Source: Ganoderma boninense
Lineage: Eukaryota > Basidiomycota > Agaricomycetes > Polyporales > Polyporaceae
Reading direction: 5' to 3'
DNA length: 64,000 nt
NCBI GenBank assembly: GCA_002900995.3
Contig: PJEW03000015.1
Coordinates: forward strand, 62,001-126,000
Below the pieces are notes generated by a model that worked only from the letters and a program-made list of their open reading frames with translations, had not been told where the DNA came from and made no database searches. Below, piece after piece: positions 29,527 to 42,538 of the stretch. Position numbers and translations under genes: made by a program. How positions within the stretch are numbered: position 1 is the stretch's first letter; the number at the start of each line of letters is the position of its first letter.

Positions 29527-30065
29527 TGTTGATGGTGTTGGAGAGAACGGCGGGGACCGAGATGGGAGCAGAGGTGGGAGCAACGAGAGGCGGCAAAGCG
29601 CTCGCAGGCAGACGAGAGCGCTTGTGCAGAGGAGTACGGTATGGGGCCTACCATATGGGGTAGGCGAACGGTTGGGAGTGGCTGGTAGGCCGTGTTTGGT
29701 TGTGGCGCGCGTGGTACTGTACAGTTTCATTTTTCGGAGGCTTGCTCGTGTGGCTGACCGTGACTGGGAGGCCTGGTACTCACTGTTTGGATCTGTTTGC
29801 TCACGATACCCGGATTCTTTAGGTAGAACCTCGGCTCGGCTCACCTCACACGTTCATATCGACCTGCGAGACGTGTGAGGTGAGCACCGTACATCCCCTA
29901 GCTACATTACGCATTACTTACGGACATGTACAGCACTAACGCGCACCTGCGCTACAGGTTAGCAATTCTATACACGTTCATATCGACCTGCGAGACGTGT
30001 GAGCACTAACGCGCACCTGCGCTACAGTCTCGCAGCAAACCTTGACCGCCCGGCGAACCTTAAAA
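29527..30065 (+). mobile_element. Solo LTR of a copia family related to the 23-29 kb element
   Basis: 539 bp, TGTTGATGG to CCTTAAAA, flanked by ACATC on both sides (29522-29526, 30066-30070). It shares the copia LTR layout (hairpin arms CTCACCTCACACG/CGTGTGAGGTGAG, GTGAGC...GTACAG intron-like segment at 29880-29933, CACTAACGCG block, second unit copy at 29972-30003), but the loop and intron-like sequences differ. It also ends TG...AA. Confidence 0.87.
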
Positions 30066-30099
30066 ACATCCCGCAAATCTCCAAATCCAACAGGACTAG

Positions 30100-30270
30100 C
30101 ATCAGTCCAGGACCAGGTTTAACCAGTCCTAGGACCTCTGAAGACTGCAGTCCCTTTGAGACTGCGGTCCACGCTCCGGTCCTTCAAAATGACCCTGGTC
30201 CGGTCCTGGTCCTAGTCCTAGGTCCTAGATATTCAGGCCCAAAGACTGGACCGGACCGGACCTGACAACA
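30100..30270. repeat. GGTCC/GGACC-rich block
   Basis: Dense AGGACC, GGTCC and GGACCGGACC motifs. The block starts CAGTCCAGGACC and ends with GGACCGGACCTG, whose complement also starts CAGGTCC. It could be a small non-autonomous hAT-like element, but I find no target duplication. Confidence 0.3.
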
Positions 30271-30460
30271 CTAACGAATATGGTACTTGCAGACTAAGAC
30301 TCATGCCATCGGCAAATTCGGGTGTAGTGCGGCGCGGCGCAGCGCGCTCGGGGCCTCGGCCCCGAGGGCAGGGGAGGTTGTCAACCGACAAGGGCGGTTA
30401 ACTCTTCGGGATGCATCCCTCGTTGTAGGATCTACTGTACATGTTGACGGGTTGCGCCCG

Positions 30461-30476
30461 GGGCTTGAGAGAGCCC
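30461..30476 (+). repeat. GAGA-loop hairpin related to 22955-22970
   Basis: GGGCTTGAGAGAGCCC, preceded by GACGGGTTGCGCCCG. The 22.9 kb copy reads GGGCTCGAGAGAGCCC after GACGAGTTACGCCCG. One arm base changes C to T, which still pairs as G-U in RNA. Confidence 0.4.
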
Positions 30477-30591
30477 ACCACTTGTGATTTCCACGTCGCG
30501 TGCCCGTTACACTGCCAGTGTGCGCATCAGCGGTCTTCAAGCCAGCGTCCGATGCTCCAACCGGCGGCTTTTCTCAGGCTGAGCACGGGGC

Positions 30592-30690
30592 CGAGAACGA
30601 ACCTGAGAACGGACCTGAAAACACTTGAGAACGGACTTGAGAACGGATTTGAGAACGGACTTGAGAACGGACCTGAGAACGGACCTGGGA
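30592..30690. repeat. 12-bp minisatellite
   Basis: About eight head-to-tail units of TGAGAACGGACT with small variants. Not coding in any supported model, although it gives an LENG-type repeat in one frame. Confidence 0.85.
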
Positions 30691-30760
30691 GCCCGAGAAC
30701 GAAACTATGCATATGCATGAATCTACTCAGGGTCTTCTAGATCAGAATCCTAGTTGCTAG

Positions 30761-32762
30761 AACGAGGCTACTCGTGCCATCAAAGACTTCGCTCGGGCCC
30801 GATCCCGCCGGCTTTACCTAGCGCACCTCAGGAAGGTCCTTGTTAAGGCGCTGCTCAACCGCACTTCTTCACTGAAGGACGACCGTAGCAACGGAGCAAG
30901 GGGAAACATTGCCGCCACAACCTTCCTACGCTCCCGTTCCCTCTATTCCAACGTCGCTGGGATGGAACGATCGTCAGTGATCGTGGACCTTCCATCAAAG
31001 CTAGACTTAGAAGGACAATGGGAGACCATACAAGTCAATTTGTGAGTCCTTCGTAATCCTCAATCTGCCACTATGACCGTCGCTCACACCAAATGCTCAG
31101 GTCGGGAGCACTCGCCAAAGACCTCCGCTCCCTCGTGAGACTCTACCGACTACGATCCCCAGCCAACAAGACTGGCTATATTGCCTGTCTCACCGAATTT
31201 AGTAAAGACAGAAAGACATGGGATCGGTGAGCAATATCTCTGGATTCATGTCTGCCTATTCTGTGAATCGGTCACTGTGTTTCAGCCTGATCATTCCAGT
31301 GAAAACCTCGCACAAAGGTCCGCGCACACCTGACAAGGCAGCCGTCAGCGCTCCAAGAACGTCGATCATCGACGCCAATGGAATCCTGAAAACGCCAGGT
31401 CTAACGGTATCTCCCGCTGATCAGGTAAATACCGTCGAACATGTTCCAGCGTCCGGCGCAGCCAAGGCCATTGGATGTATTGCCACCAACGGCGAACCGC
31501 TTTTATCATGGGTCTGTACATAAGTCCAATTTCCTTGCCAGGGACTTGCTAATCGCTTCTGACTAGGCGTCGCGTATTGCTGCACAAGACAGAAGTGAGC
31601 GGACTCGCGAGGTTCCTCATGTTACTTTTCCACCAAACACCGCACGTGTCAGGGCGCCGGTGTCAACTACCACACAGTCGGGAAATGAGCGTGAGTGTCG
31701 TGATATCATCCACTTATCCAATCGAGGTGTTTACTGATAAGTCTTCTCCAAATTGGTAGCTGTACAACCTTCCGCATCTCAACCTCTCGTCGAGGAGTTA
31801 ATGAAAGCAGCCAATTTGATCACTGCAACATTCGGGGCGTCGCAACAGCTTACTACGTCTAGCGATGGGTTTGTAGAACCCTCAAGAACATGCGAGCGGC
31901 CAGCATCGGGCGCACAGAACGCTTCCATGATGTCTCCTTCTCTCGCACAATGCAGCCCGAATGTCAGAGAAGACGTCTTCCTCTCTCTGTACATGCGGGA
32001 CCGTGTCATGTCGATCCGAATCCAGGATATTCCTGAGCCGCCACCCCTTCCTTTCAAAACTAGCGTCGAAACCCTGAACGCGCTCTGGGACGATACTCTA
32101 GATGACCGCGATCATTCTTCTCCCCTTCGTATCGACGGTGTCAGCATTCCGCTTGTATACTGGCCGGCCCTTTACAGATATCGGCGGAATGGACATTGGA
32201 ACAGTGTCAAGAAACGATGGTACGAGTGGAAGGTTTGTATGATGCGTGTTCTTTCCCACCCATAAGCTGACAAAGGATCTTGCATCCATAGACCCTTGTT
32301 CTAGAGTACCGCCGCTTGAAACCGGACCAATTCTGGAGAGTCTATTCCACCAACGGCGTACGTCACGCGACGTCGACCATCCTCAAGGATCTGCGGCGGA
32401 ACCAGGCACGTCGCGACGCCGACCTAGCACGGGAGGTCAAAATTCGCTTGGGACAGAGATTCGAAGACGTTTACTCCTACGGTAAGGAGCGGCACGTTAT
32501 GAGGACGTCCGGGGGAATTGCACGGAGATTTTTGCGGACTCAGACACTTGAGTTCGGGAAAGTGTTGGAGCGCGACAACCCAGAGTTGGGGCCTGAGCAA
32601 GTGGGGTACGTCAAGTTGTTTTTGCACTCAAATGAGAGAGAGATTAACACATCACTAAAAGCGAAGGAAACGGTTGAGGACTTGGTATGGCCTGTGCAGT
32701 CGAGTTTGCTCTTGTTGTCCAATAAAGGCTTGTGCTGCGTTTCAATGCGGTTGACGTCTTGA
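30761..32762 (+). CDS. Unknown host gene, six exons, 5' end not found
   Basis: Exons 30761-31041, 31101-31226, 31286-31511, 31567-31690, 31760-32232 and 32292-32762 join in phase through introns of about 55-70 bases, giving 566 residues without a start Met. Exon 3 could instead end at 31426, also in phase. The N-terminal part is helical and basic (ARSRRLYLAHLRKVLVKALL). The centre is Ser/Thr/Pro-rich. The C-terminus is Tyr/Trp/Arg-rich (GHWNSVKKRWYEWK, EYRRLKPDQFWRVYSTNG, DVYSYGKERHVMRTSGG). The first exon begins at a splice acceptor next to the minisatellite, so the true start may be farther upstream or lost to repeats. Family not recognised; six matching phases make a real gene likely. Confidence 0.65.
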
Positions 32763-35700
32763 GACTTATACCTTTACACTTCCGGCACTAGGGTTCATTG
32801 TACCTGTAACATAGTATATATTCACCCATGAGCTGCCTGCACTTTATCAGACAGGGGCGCTCTCATCCATGGCAGGTGGTGTGCTAATGTATGGACGAAG
32901 CTTGCTTTCCCCTTCCCGCTATCCCCGTTCTTGCACCTATAAGCTTTACACCCTCCCGCTTTCTGTCTGCCTCACCAGCAACCTTGACAGCAGTACAACC
33001 CATTTCCAGGACTCGTCACGACCACGAGGGGCTTGAATTGGATAGCGTGACGAGCCGCATCCTTTACCCGAACTACTACAACACGACCAGCTCCCTCCAT
33101 CTAGTCTATCAGGTAGCGCTGGAACTGCAAGGCGAACTCTGGCTCCTGCTTCGTCCCTGCTGCGTCGACGAGTGCAGTTCAAGCCCCCGACGATTGTTCC
33201 CCAATCGTGAACGCTCTTCCCCCCAACCGATAGAACTTTCAGACAGGTCTAGCTTGGGTCTACATCGCCTGAGCCCGTCGTTGCGTGCACCGCATTCTAT
33301 CCCTGGCCAGGAGCGCAGACAGTTCGCAAAACAGCACGACACTCCTCGCCGGTATCCACGGTCACCAGTCGCTGTGAGACATTTGAGGAACGGATGATCT
33401 CGCTACGCCGGAACGTGATGGGGCAAAAGGAGGTAGGGTTCAAATACTGCCGGTGCGGGATGGTTCAAGATATTTTGAGGGCCAGCAGGCGCGGGCGGGG
33501 TTTGGAAGAAAGGCGGTGGGTTCACGCTCAGAGGTCTCATTTGCGGGGCCGCAGGATGCAGGACTGACGAGATTGGTGTTTCTCGACTTAACTTCTTGGT
33601 GTGGTCGAGAATAGGAGGAAATGTATGCAGGATGAGTAGCAGATTTCATTTCGTGAAAATACGCTCCACCGGGTTGACGCACCGGCACTTTCGGGACTTT
33701 ATGCTCAATGCGACGCAACAAACAGGCAACCCAGATAGTCATGAATTGAGACGTGCTTGATAGCAGGAAATACATGTATGCACTTGGGCAGACAGGGTAC
33801 GAGAAAACAGTAAGTGTGACAAGAACACGCGACATCCTCACCGGCACCCGCCGCTCTCTGGAGCTAACCTCAGATTCATTCATCACTGGGTTTTCATGAT
33901 TTTCTGGTCTCGTTTGCGCTGCCTGTTCGCATTATGCAGTCCTGTTGCCTAAACCCCCGGGTCCGTTAATGATTGTCAAGAGCCATGGCAAGTATCGTCC
34001 GCCTATGAGACGACCCCTATGTTGAGGTTGTTCCGCATCGCCAGTTTTGAACACGCGACCTTCAGGCCCGCTGTCTGAGGAATGAAGGGGCTGTGAGGTA
34101 GAGTACGCGCAAGCAGACGTGCGCTTACTTCCGCTGGATTTCACCGGCACGCTAAATCATTCGGTACCTCCGCGGGCGCTCTCTGGCTAGAGAGGCAATG
34201 TCGTTGTGCCCAGAAGGCGTTGAGGGATGCTCGTCGTCAAAGACCTTGGCTCAAAGACATGACATACCAAGGAATCACCCGCGAGCTGTTTTCGNNNNNN
34301 NNNNNNNNNNNNNNNNNNNNNNNNNNNNNNNNNNNNNNNNNNNNNNNNNNNNNNNNNNNNNNNNNNNNNNNNNNNNNNNNNNNNNNNNNNNNNNGAAGGA
34401 GGCAGTGGATTCGAGGCGAGAGAAAGACATGGCCGCAAATCCAACGCTCCTCTCCTATTATGCGCAAAGTTCCAACGGCACATCCATCCTCAGGGTGACG
34501 TCGCTGGCCTGGCTCAGTGCTGTGGCGGGAAAGATGCAAGCGACAACCAGAGAAGACTGGAATAAGACGTCAGAGTGAGTCGATTCGGAGAAGGGTAAGA
34601 GCCGGTGCCTTGGAACTATAGAAATGTCGCTGGCGCAGGTATATACACCATACTGAGGACGTTGAGGCAGGAGCCCGTGAACGTATCCGGGGTCGACAAA
34701 CTCGCCCTGCAGTGTCAGTGTTCCTTGCAGATCATACATACATCCTCGAGGTTGTGCAGGAAGCGAAGCTTGGGAAAATCCTGTGACAGACGGCGGTTGG
34801 GAACATAGCGGAAGCTGCGGACCTCGTCCGCCGGAGACGACCTGGCATGCACTGTGTCCGCGCCGGTATCATGCAGTGCATGAAGAATAGATAAAGTTCT
34901 GTGGCAGGTTCCCGTAAAGCCGTGAAGTACCCGAGGCCGGCCCCGTGTGTATATGAGTGGCTGGGGAGAGAGTGCGGCCCACTCGGAGGGCCCGTGACTG
35001 TCAATCAGACGACGGCTTGACATTTCGCCTGCGCCGCCGGGGCAGAGGGCGGCGATTGTAGTTGAGTATTGGCGGGTCCAAGTCGCGCATCCTAATCGCC
35101 TGCGCTGTGGCGTCGCGTTTCGCTTCCTTTGCCTCCTGGCGCCGCTTCCTCCGGAGTTCCTTGAATTCAAGGCATGTACGTATTGCGTTACAGACGGGGT
35201 ACAATTTGGGGACAAAGTCGGCACGTCAACCGCCCTGCACCCCATTCAGAGTAGGATACCATGCAACCGTAGTTCGGGCCATATCGCTCTACGACGTGCG
35301 CGTTCAAGTGATTCCGCGGTTTTCAGGCCTCCGTGCAATTGAGCCAACTGACCAAGAAAACGCGCGTGTCTCAGTAAACCATCGTCCGATCGAAAAAGAA
35401 AACTTCTAGACGAGAGAATTAGGATTAATGGGTAAATTATGTTCACGTACCAAGACACTACGCACCAGCAGCGACCAAACCATTCGATCTCCTAACCGAA
35501 GCCCCCGCCTTTTCACCCCGCTCGCGGATAAAGACAAAGCAAGGTGCATCGTGCCCTTGTTTCCGCCTGCGGCTTGGATTTGACTTCGTGCCCACTTGTC
35601 CGGACGGGCGGTGCTGCGGTTTCATGGCTGCCCCAGGCGGAGCTGGGCATGCGCAGAGTCAACGAGGAGCGCAACGTCATGCAGGTCCCATGAGCGTCGA

Positions 35701-38700
35701 ATCTTGCGCAAGGGTAGGTCATGCGGAGCCGAGTGACGCGAACATGCCGTGCCCCTCGTCATCTATATGCGATACGGCTGACGAAAGGGTGAACTTTGGC
35801 GACACGACAAAGAGGAAACCCTCGCAGGAATAGTTAACGACTGCAGGATGAGATAGATATCGAGCGTGTTGAGAGAGCAACAACGGTCATTCAATGTAAC
35901 TGATCGCGGGGTTCGTGCGTAAGCGGAGGCGAGTCGCGTCGGTGTGGAGGCGCACAGATGATGAGGCCGCAGAGGGACTGCTGTGGAGCAGCAGCGAGGG
36001 AGTAGGGCGGGTGTACAGAGATGCGTGGCCACGATTGATGCAGAGGAAAGCGGCCAAGAGCGGTGCAAGAGTAACGACCGAGTCCCGGAGGCTGAGGAGG
36101 AATCGGAGGAGGGAGAGGAGCTGACGAGTCACAAAACAAGGGGGCAGGGTCGGGAGGGCGGAAATAAGCGCCCTCGTGCGATCCGTCCACCGTCATCTTC
36201 CTCGCCTGTTCCTCACCTTTGCCGCGCATATTTCTCGCCCTCGCTCCAACTCTTCTTGCTCGCCGGGCTGATCGCTCGATGAAAGCATGTCGAAACTCCT
36301 CTGGCGATTCTTGTGCTTCTAACGCGCCTCGCGACTTCAAGTATCTGCTTGCCGTTGGCTGCTGTCCGTAAGTGCCGGAGTCTCACCTCATCGTGCCCAA
36401 AGTCGTCTTCTACGATGAGCTGCGGACAACATCGTCGGAAGGTTCTTGGAATTGGTATATAGTAGTAGGTTACAAGTTTATGCTTGCCTAAACCTCAGTA
36501 CGGAAGCCGCCGGCGCAACGCTTTTTTGACGGGACAGCGCAAAAATTGGTCAAAGTGTGTGCGCGCTGCGTCCGACGCGAAAGTAGATCAAGTCCCCAAC
36601 GCAGCCATAGAAAATAGGAATCCGGAAGCAGGCGAGCGGGGATTTGGTTTGGCCGTTCCAGGCGAGGAGGACACGCCCGTATGCGCCATCACGGTGGAGG
36701 GTGCTCAGGAAGGCGAATCACAGTGGACAGATTTCAGGAAGACTGTTAGCAATGATCTGGCGAGCGGTATGTTATATGTAAAAACCCTCTAGATATATTA
36801 TAAACGGTCCTGCTATGACAAAGAGGTTAATGCCTCTCTAAACTTGCCTCGGAGGCACTTCCCCAATGATGCTCGGAGCGTTTCGTTGATTGCATGCTGT
36901 GTTTCTGTTTTTGTCTTATGAGCTTCCACCGCCACCGCATCCATCCCCACCTGCCCCTACAGCTCGGTTCTCCAAGAACGAGCGCAGAGAGAATGGGCAT
37001 CGGATATGAATAGTCGTCAGACCCGCCCTCGGGTAAGCCGGCCTGCAGCTCACGTTTTACTGGCAGGCCATGTATCAGCTGCCTCGCGCGACAAGAAGTC
37101 CTGAGATCCGTGGAACTTCCTCCACTGTACGGCATCATGACTCCTGTGTGGTTCACTGTGGGAGGTGCGAATTGAGGCGCGTTGTTCTGCGGCGCATGCA
37201 CCCCAGTGATTGTGCGGCAGAATGCCCCGATTGCGAAATATCTCCCCTCAGGAAATGAGATGACGACAGAAAATTGGGTTACAAAATCTGGGTAGTTACG
37301 ATTCAAACTGGTCTATAGATGCTGCACTTCCCGTTCACGCAACGAACCCATCTATCGGGGTAACAATGACTCGCGGTGTCCATGATGAGCCTTTAGTGAC
37401 GCAGTGATACAAGCAAGGGAGTCTGTGCCGACTCCGACGAGTAGATAGTAATTTTTGCTGGAAAGCAGGCAGCAGGTATTGTCCGCTCAGGCTCACGCAA
37501 ATTTATGAGCATTTTGAGATGGCGTTCACACTGGACAACCTGGACGTAATGAGCACTAGTACCTGAAGGTGGAATGTAACAGAAGTATACACACGGCAGC
37601 TTGACAGCGTTAGGACTTCCGTCGTCAAGTTTTATAACGACATAACGCAGACCCTGGTTACCATGTCATCGTCCGAACGTCTGGTGAAATGGCAATGCAC
37701 TCACCTCGATAGTCTCCATATTTTCAACTGTCCCTGTGCGAGCCTTGCCGCATTCTAAGAAGAAAACGCGCTTCCCAATCTGAGAAGAGTAATTAGACCA
37801 AGGTTAGGCGTTGAACCAATGGCGAATACCTATTATGGGGAGGGAATGGGTCCATTGAAGTCACGCATAGCGGGACAATGGGTGGGGAGGATGGCGTACC
37901 TACAAACATATTGGTCTTCGTTGTATGCCGTGTGATGGAGTGGAAGGATGAAGACGTGGAGCAGGTGGATGTGCAAGATTTATGAGAGGAGCTACCCAGT
38001 CATGGTCGCGTTCGCGAGGGGGGCGTTGTAAAGGGCAATCCATATTTTCGGCGGACGAGTTACCATACATACCATATATATACTTGGGGTCCAGATGGGT
38101 GACGTAAGTAAGCGGAAGTTAATTGGAGGGAAGGGTGCGGGTGCTCGTAACTGCAGAAATAGTATCCAGTTGGTGCTCAGAATGGAGGAGGGGAAGCGGA
38201 GGGCTAAGGTGATTTCGCTTCGCGGGACGGGGTAAGGAGGGCGCGAGGAGCAGAAGCCACGACTTTGAGGAAATTGGTTACCTTAAACGCATCACAAGCC
38301 GTGTGGGCACGGCCATCGGCTCGCCCAGAGCTTACAGGTTGAATGCCACTTACCTGACTGCAAGGTGATAAGCGGAGCCGTACACGGCACCTACGCCATG
38401 CGAGGGAACCGATTCCCATTCGGCTTCAGGGTGCGAGTTAAACCATTGGTGCTTCACGTTTGCCGGAACCACATGGACCTCCTAATGAGTGGGGGCGGAG
38501 AGCGCAGACAAAACCAAATGAGCATGCGATTGACCAGAAGGGGGATGTCAAGCGAGGGAGGCAACGACGCGGCTCGAACGACTGACGCAGCACACAGACA
38601 CAGGCTTACGTACGAACTTGGTTGGTGGCGAGCGCTCCGGGTCGGAGATTTCCGAACCTTGCTGGCGTTCATCAAGGCGTGGCACACAGCGGCCGGGACA

Positions 38701-41587
38701 CTGTCTTTCCACCCCACTCCGTTTCCCCTGCTCGGCGCTCTATTGGCAGCTCTAAACCCTCCAGTCATACTTCTTCCGCTCTATGGTAAAGTTCTAGCCC
38801 GCTATATCACTACTTCCCCGTCAACGTTCCCACCGCAACCCCGGAGCGCGGGCTTTCAGCCTGCACGATTCGCATTGTTCGGACTCTTCGCTCAGAGGGC
38901 TCTCAGAGACGCGGACCCGGGTCCGTGTCTCTCGGTAGTCCTACAAGAGTGCGTCTCCTCAAAAGGGCTCCTTGTGAGGTGCTTCACGTTTTGGGAGGTG
39001 CGTAAACCTTTGGAGCAGTATGCCTGAACTGACGTACCACGCAGACCGTTTTCTGACCATGTTTTCCCGGACCACCGCAACTTCTCGTGTTACGGACCAA
39101 CCGTGACCAACCTCTTACGCATTGATTCGCTGTAGCTAAGTCTCTTGCACATGGCAAACCGTCTACCTGTTGACGATGCGACCAACACGCTAATCATCTC
39201 CCTTCCTGCCTGGTCCCGCGTAGTTTCGCTGACTGCCAGAGCATGACGTTTCTGGTGGCCAGTACACGCTATCCTCGTCGTTAGATGGCGACGATAATTG
39301 GTGAGTCGCCCTATCGAGCTTCTATTTCGGTGCGAATGCAGCCCTGCGGACGCATGCTCATGTCTGCAACCATGTATAGCACACGGCGTGCAACCATGGT
39401 GTAACGTCAAACTTCCACATAGCTAGCAACAGCATGATTCACTAACTGCGGCAACAGTACGCTTGTTCTCAAGGTGACTAGTGGCACTTATAATCGTCCA
39501 CCATCGTTGTCTCCATTGATTTTGATTATAGATGGTGTTGTCGAGCTCGAATGGGCGAAGATGTGTCCGCATCGCGACGAGGAATTGGATGGGAAAGGGG
39601 GGGAAGGGGTTCTCCCTGGCCGGGATTAGTCATTTTGTAAGTGCCACAAATGTCTCTTTACCCCTGCCGAGGCTCACTGGACATGCGGGGGATTGTCGTG
39701 CGATATGTCGCGACTGTTTTCGACTCGCTATTATTCGCCCGTAGATGAAAGAAAGCCCTCGGCCCGTCGGGAGCATGGCCAGCCTTCGAAGTTGAAACTC
39801 GCACCTCGACCAGTATACGGAATGCACTGGTGGGTCCAATGCGGTCCAGTCACTTGCGCCAGAATTTCCGTTGATAACGGATTGGCGTTGCCTCGTCTCA
39901 GTGCGTTATGTTGAGATCCACCTCATGTGTCCCATGGTACCGCCGGCCACAGAGCTTCCGCGAGACGGGAGCTTCGCACTAGGCTCGTTCTCCGATTTCG
40001 ACCCGATGTTGTGAGTGATCTCCATTCGATAGTTGTAGATGTTGGCGATTGATTGTATTCCACTTTGAAACAACAACTATGGGACTCAGCGGTGATTACC
40101 TGGTTCGATATGAAGGCAGCTGTCGTCGTCACCTCGCCTTTTGGGGCCAGGCCTCATGGCACCAGATCGTTGGTGTGCATCGCTACCCTTCGCTTCTCCC
40201 GTCTTGCGCCTCGTAGGAACATCCTCGAACGCCTGCCCTTGTCCCAAGGGACTTCGACTGATCCTCGAATCTTGACTTGTATACCATTCGTTGGACATCC
40301 CGTTGCACCAGTGGTTGGTGTATGTTCGGCTTGTCCCATCACGTCTGATGCTTACTCGCGAAACGCGAATTTACGAACTAGCACCCAGTACGCATCGCCT
40401 GATGAAGGATTAGATGGGGTGTGTTAGAACAGTCATCTCCGGAGGTGCATGGGTACGTCTCTCGTGTGATATCGGCAAATATCGCTGCTCGTGATCGACT
40501 GACAGAAGTATTGAGGCAACCTCGGTGGAAGTCTCGCACTCATCGATGGAGGCGTGATATTGGAGAGATGGATCCGTCATCATTGCTGTAGCTGACGATC
40601 CCTCAAGTCCAGTCATGCGTGACTCTCACTCAGCTATGGGACAGTGCCGGCGACACTCGCGCTAGCAGCTCGTCGCTTTCCGGTTATTGTACGCAAGATT
40701 GGGAACAACCTCCACTCGGGGGTATCTACCATTGGCGTCGCGTCACTGCGCTGCAGTATGCTGATGAACTTACCGCAGGTTTTGAGGTGAGGCTACCTAG
40801 CTATAACTCTTCTTAGATATAGAAGCGAGCCTCGTCCAAGCCACTGCCATGTCCTGGTCAGCGTCGGCCCACAAGTCCTTCTTCAGTGGCCCACAAGTCC
40901 TTTTTCGGCAGCCCACATTTCGCTGCTCAAGAGAGTGACTCAATAATATGCGTGAGTGCCCGACTTTGAGTCGCCGATTCTACAGAACGAGCATTGATTT
41001 CGTCTTCATGTGTCTAGTCACTGATTGTAGCTTTTCGTGGACTCACCACGTGGGTTATAACCCTCGTCGCCGTCCACTGGCCTCATTCACGACGTCGACA
41101 TGCGATGTAGATTAGGAAGGAGTTTGTGGGCTATGCACGTTATTATACAACCATGCGCTACGAACTCATATGGAGCGAAGTGGCGGGAATTCCGTCTACA
41201 CATCGAGGTATTCCGGACATCGCTGATTAGGCCGTCTGATAGACAGAGCTTTTCGTCTCGTATTTTTATGGAACGAGGCATGAAATGCAGTATCAATACG
41301 TACATGGACAGGGTCTGTTACCATACAGCTCATATATCCGATATTCAACACATAATCCTACTAGTAGACAACTAATAATGGTTTGGGAGTAGGTTGGAGT
41401 GGGAGAAAGAGGCGAAAAACAATGGAGGCGATGACTCTGAAGGGAGAACTGGGGTTGGAGAGTGAGCCTGCTAGTGTCGATGCCACCTCGCTTCCAAGGA
41501 CTTCATTGCCGCGGATGTTCCTACGTCAGTGCGCATAATAGGCATCTAGGATGTGTAGCGGACGAAAACACGAAGGCGAACCTGACA
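32763..41587. other. Long stretch without a confident gene; possible exons noted
   Basis: Longest open frames are 38365-39027 (+, 220 codons) and 32891-33397 (+, 168 codons); neither shows a domain. Candidate exons: 35001-35240 (-, charged ELRRKRRQEAKEAKRDATAQ, ending at a stop); 35248-35409 (+, after a CATTCAG acceptor); 36481-36764 (+, ends at a GTATGT donor); and 36827-37306 (-, YPDFVTQFSVVISFPEGRYF). I could not link these into models. 40850-40920 has three short direct repeats (GCCCACAAGTCCTT). Confidence 0.35.
34295..34394. other. Assembly gap (100 N)
   Basis: Exactly 100 N, true length unknown. Flanking frames that appear to cross it are not meaningful. Confidence 0.99.
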
Positions 41588-42538
41588 CTAATTTCGGGGA
41601 ATGTTCCTGCCCGCAAAATGATCGGCGTTATTCCTCCCCTCTGCAGGCGGACGTGAAAACCAGTCTTCTGCATGGTAGCAGGCGAAGGCCCGGGGACGAT
41701 GAGGAGGAGGGAGAGACTTCGACACGCTTGAGGTTCCCGCTGAGGTTCCGAAGTGTTTTGGCCGCTGAGTCTGTCGCAGTCTTTGTGGATCCTGATCGAA
41801 GAAGAATTCTTCGTCCCCGGGGGGTGCTACCATAAATGTAGGATCAACCAGCCGGAACACAAGTATCTACGTGCCGCGCTCAGCGATGATGTGACAGGAC
41901 AAAGTCATCGAACACTTACATCCATTGCGTTCTCCCAACTTATCCCTTCGGTACCATATACTTGGTCCAAGGATTGCTCGCGAGACCCACCGGCAGTGCT
42001 ACCCTGAATGCCATCATTGAACTTGCCGTCCGCCGACGATAGCGCGTCGAGGCGTTTGTGAGGGACCAGGAAGGGACAGGCCTTCGTCATCGTTCGTGAG
42101 GCCATGAATGAAGATATAAGGTAAAATATCAACTCACTTCCAGATCCTCCGGACAGCAGTTGAGCGGGTTATCGGGGTCGCGCGGGGTCGTGGGGTTAGG
42201 CTTTACCCAAGGCCGAGTGCCAGTGTTTATGTCCACATGACGACACTGACACTGCTGTCCGTAACTTGATTGAAGTGATCCTAGTAGTAAACAGCGGCGA
42301 CGGACAGTAGAGAGAGAGGAACAGGACATTGGACGTAGCAGGAATAAATATCTTGGATGGCGCACATACCAACGTCGGCACTGTAGTCCTTGAGTCGGAT
42401 CGGATGATGATTGCAGCATACGTGATGGTTGTCACGGTAGCTCTCCCAAGATTCCTTGAAGCCTTGAGAGGGGGTAGGGTATGACGTTTCGACAACCGTC
42501 GGGGGTCGTTGTAGGCTCTCTCGCCGTTGAGAATACAT
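41588..42538 (-). CDS. Unknown host gene, four exons, cysteine-bearing
   Basis: Exons on the minus strand are 42538-42370, 42280-42138, 42081-41920 and 41866-41588, totalling 753 bases (250 residues). Donors are GTATGT, GTGAGT and GTAAGT; acceptors include TACTACTAG. Phases 1, 0 and 0 all match, which chance ORFs would rarely do. Met 42538 begins MYSQRRESLQRPPTVVETSY. Exon 1 ends with a His/Cys cluster (YRDNHHVCCNHHPIRLKDYS). Exon 2 holds QQCQCRHVDINTGTRPWVKP and NPLNCCPEDLE. The C-terminal part is Phe/Asp/Glu-rich (MVAPPGDEEFFFDQDPQRLR). No signal peptide seen. The paired Cys/His residues could bind metal; I do not recognise the family. Confidence 0.62.

Noticed and set aside
30100..30270. 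Small hAT-like MITE
   Set aside because: GGTCC-rich ends are suggestive but no target duplication or clean terminal repeat was found; kept only as a low-confidence repeat.
38365..39027. 220-codon plus-strand ORF
   Set aside because: Longest ORF of the middle region but without a recognisable domain, promoter motif or linked exons. Not listed as a gene.
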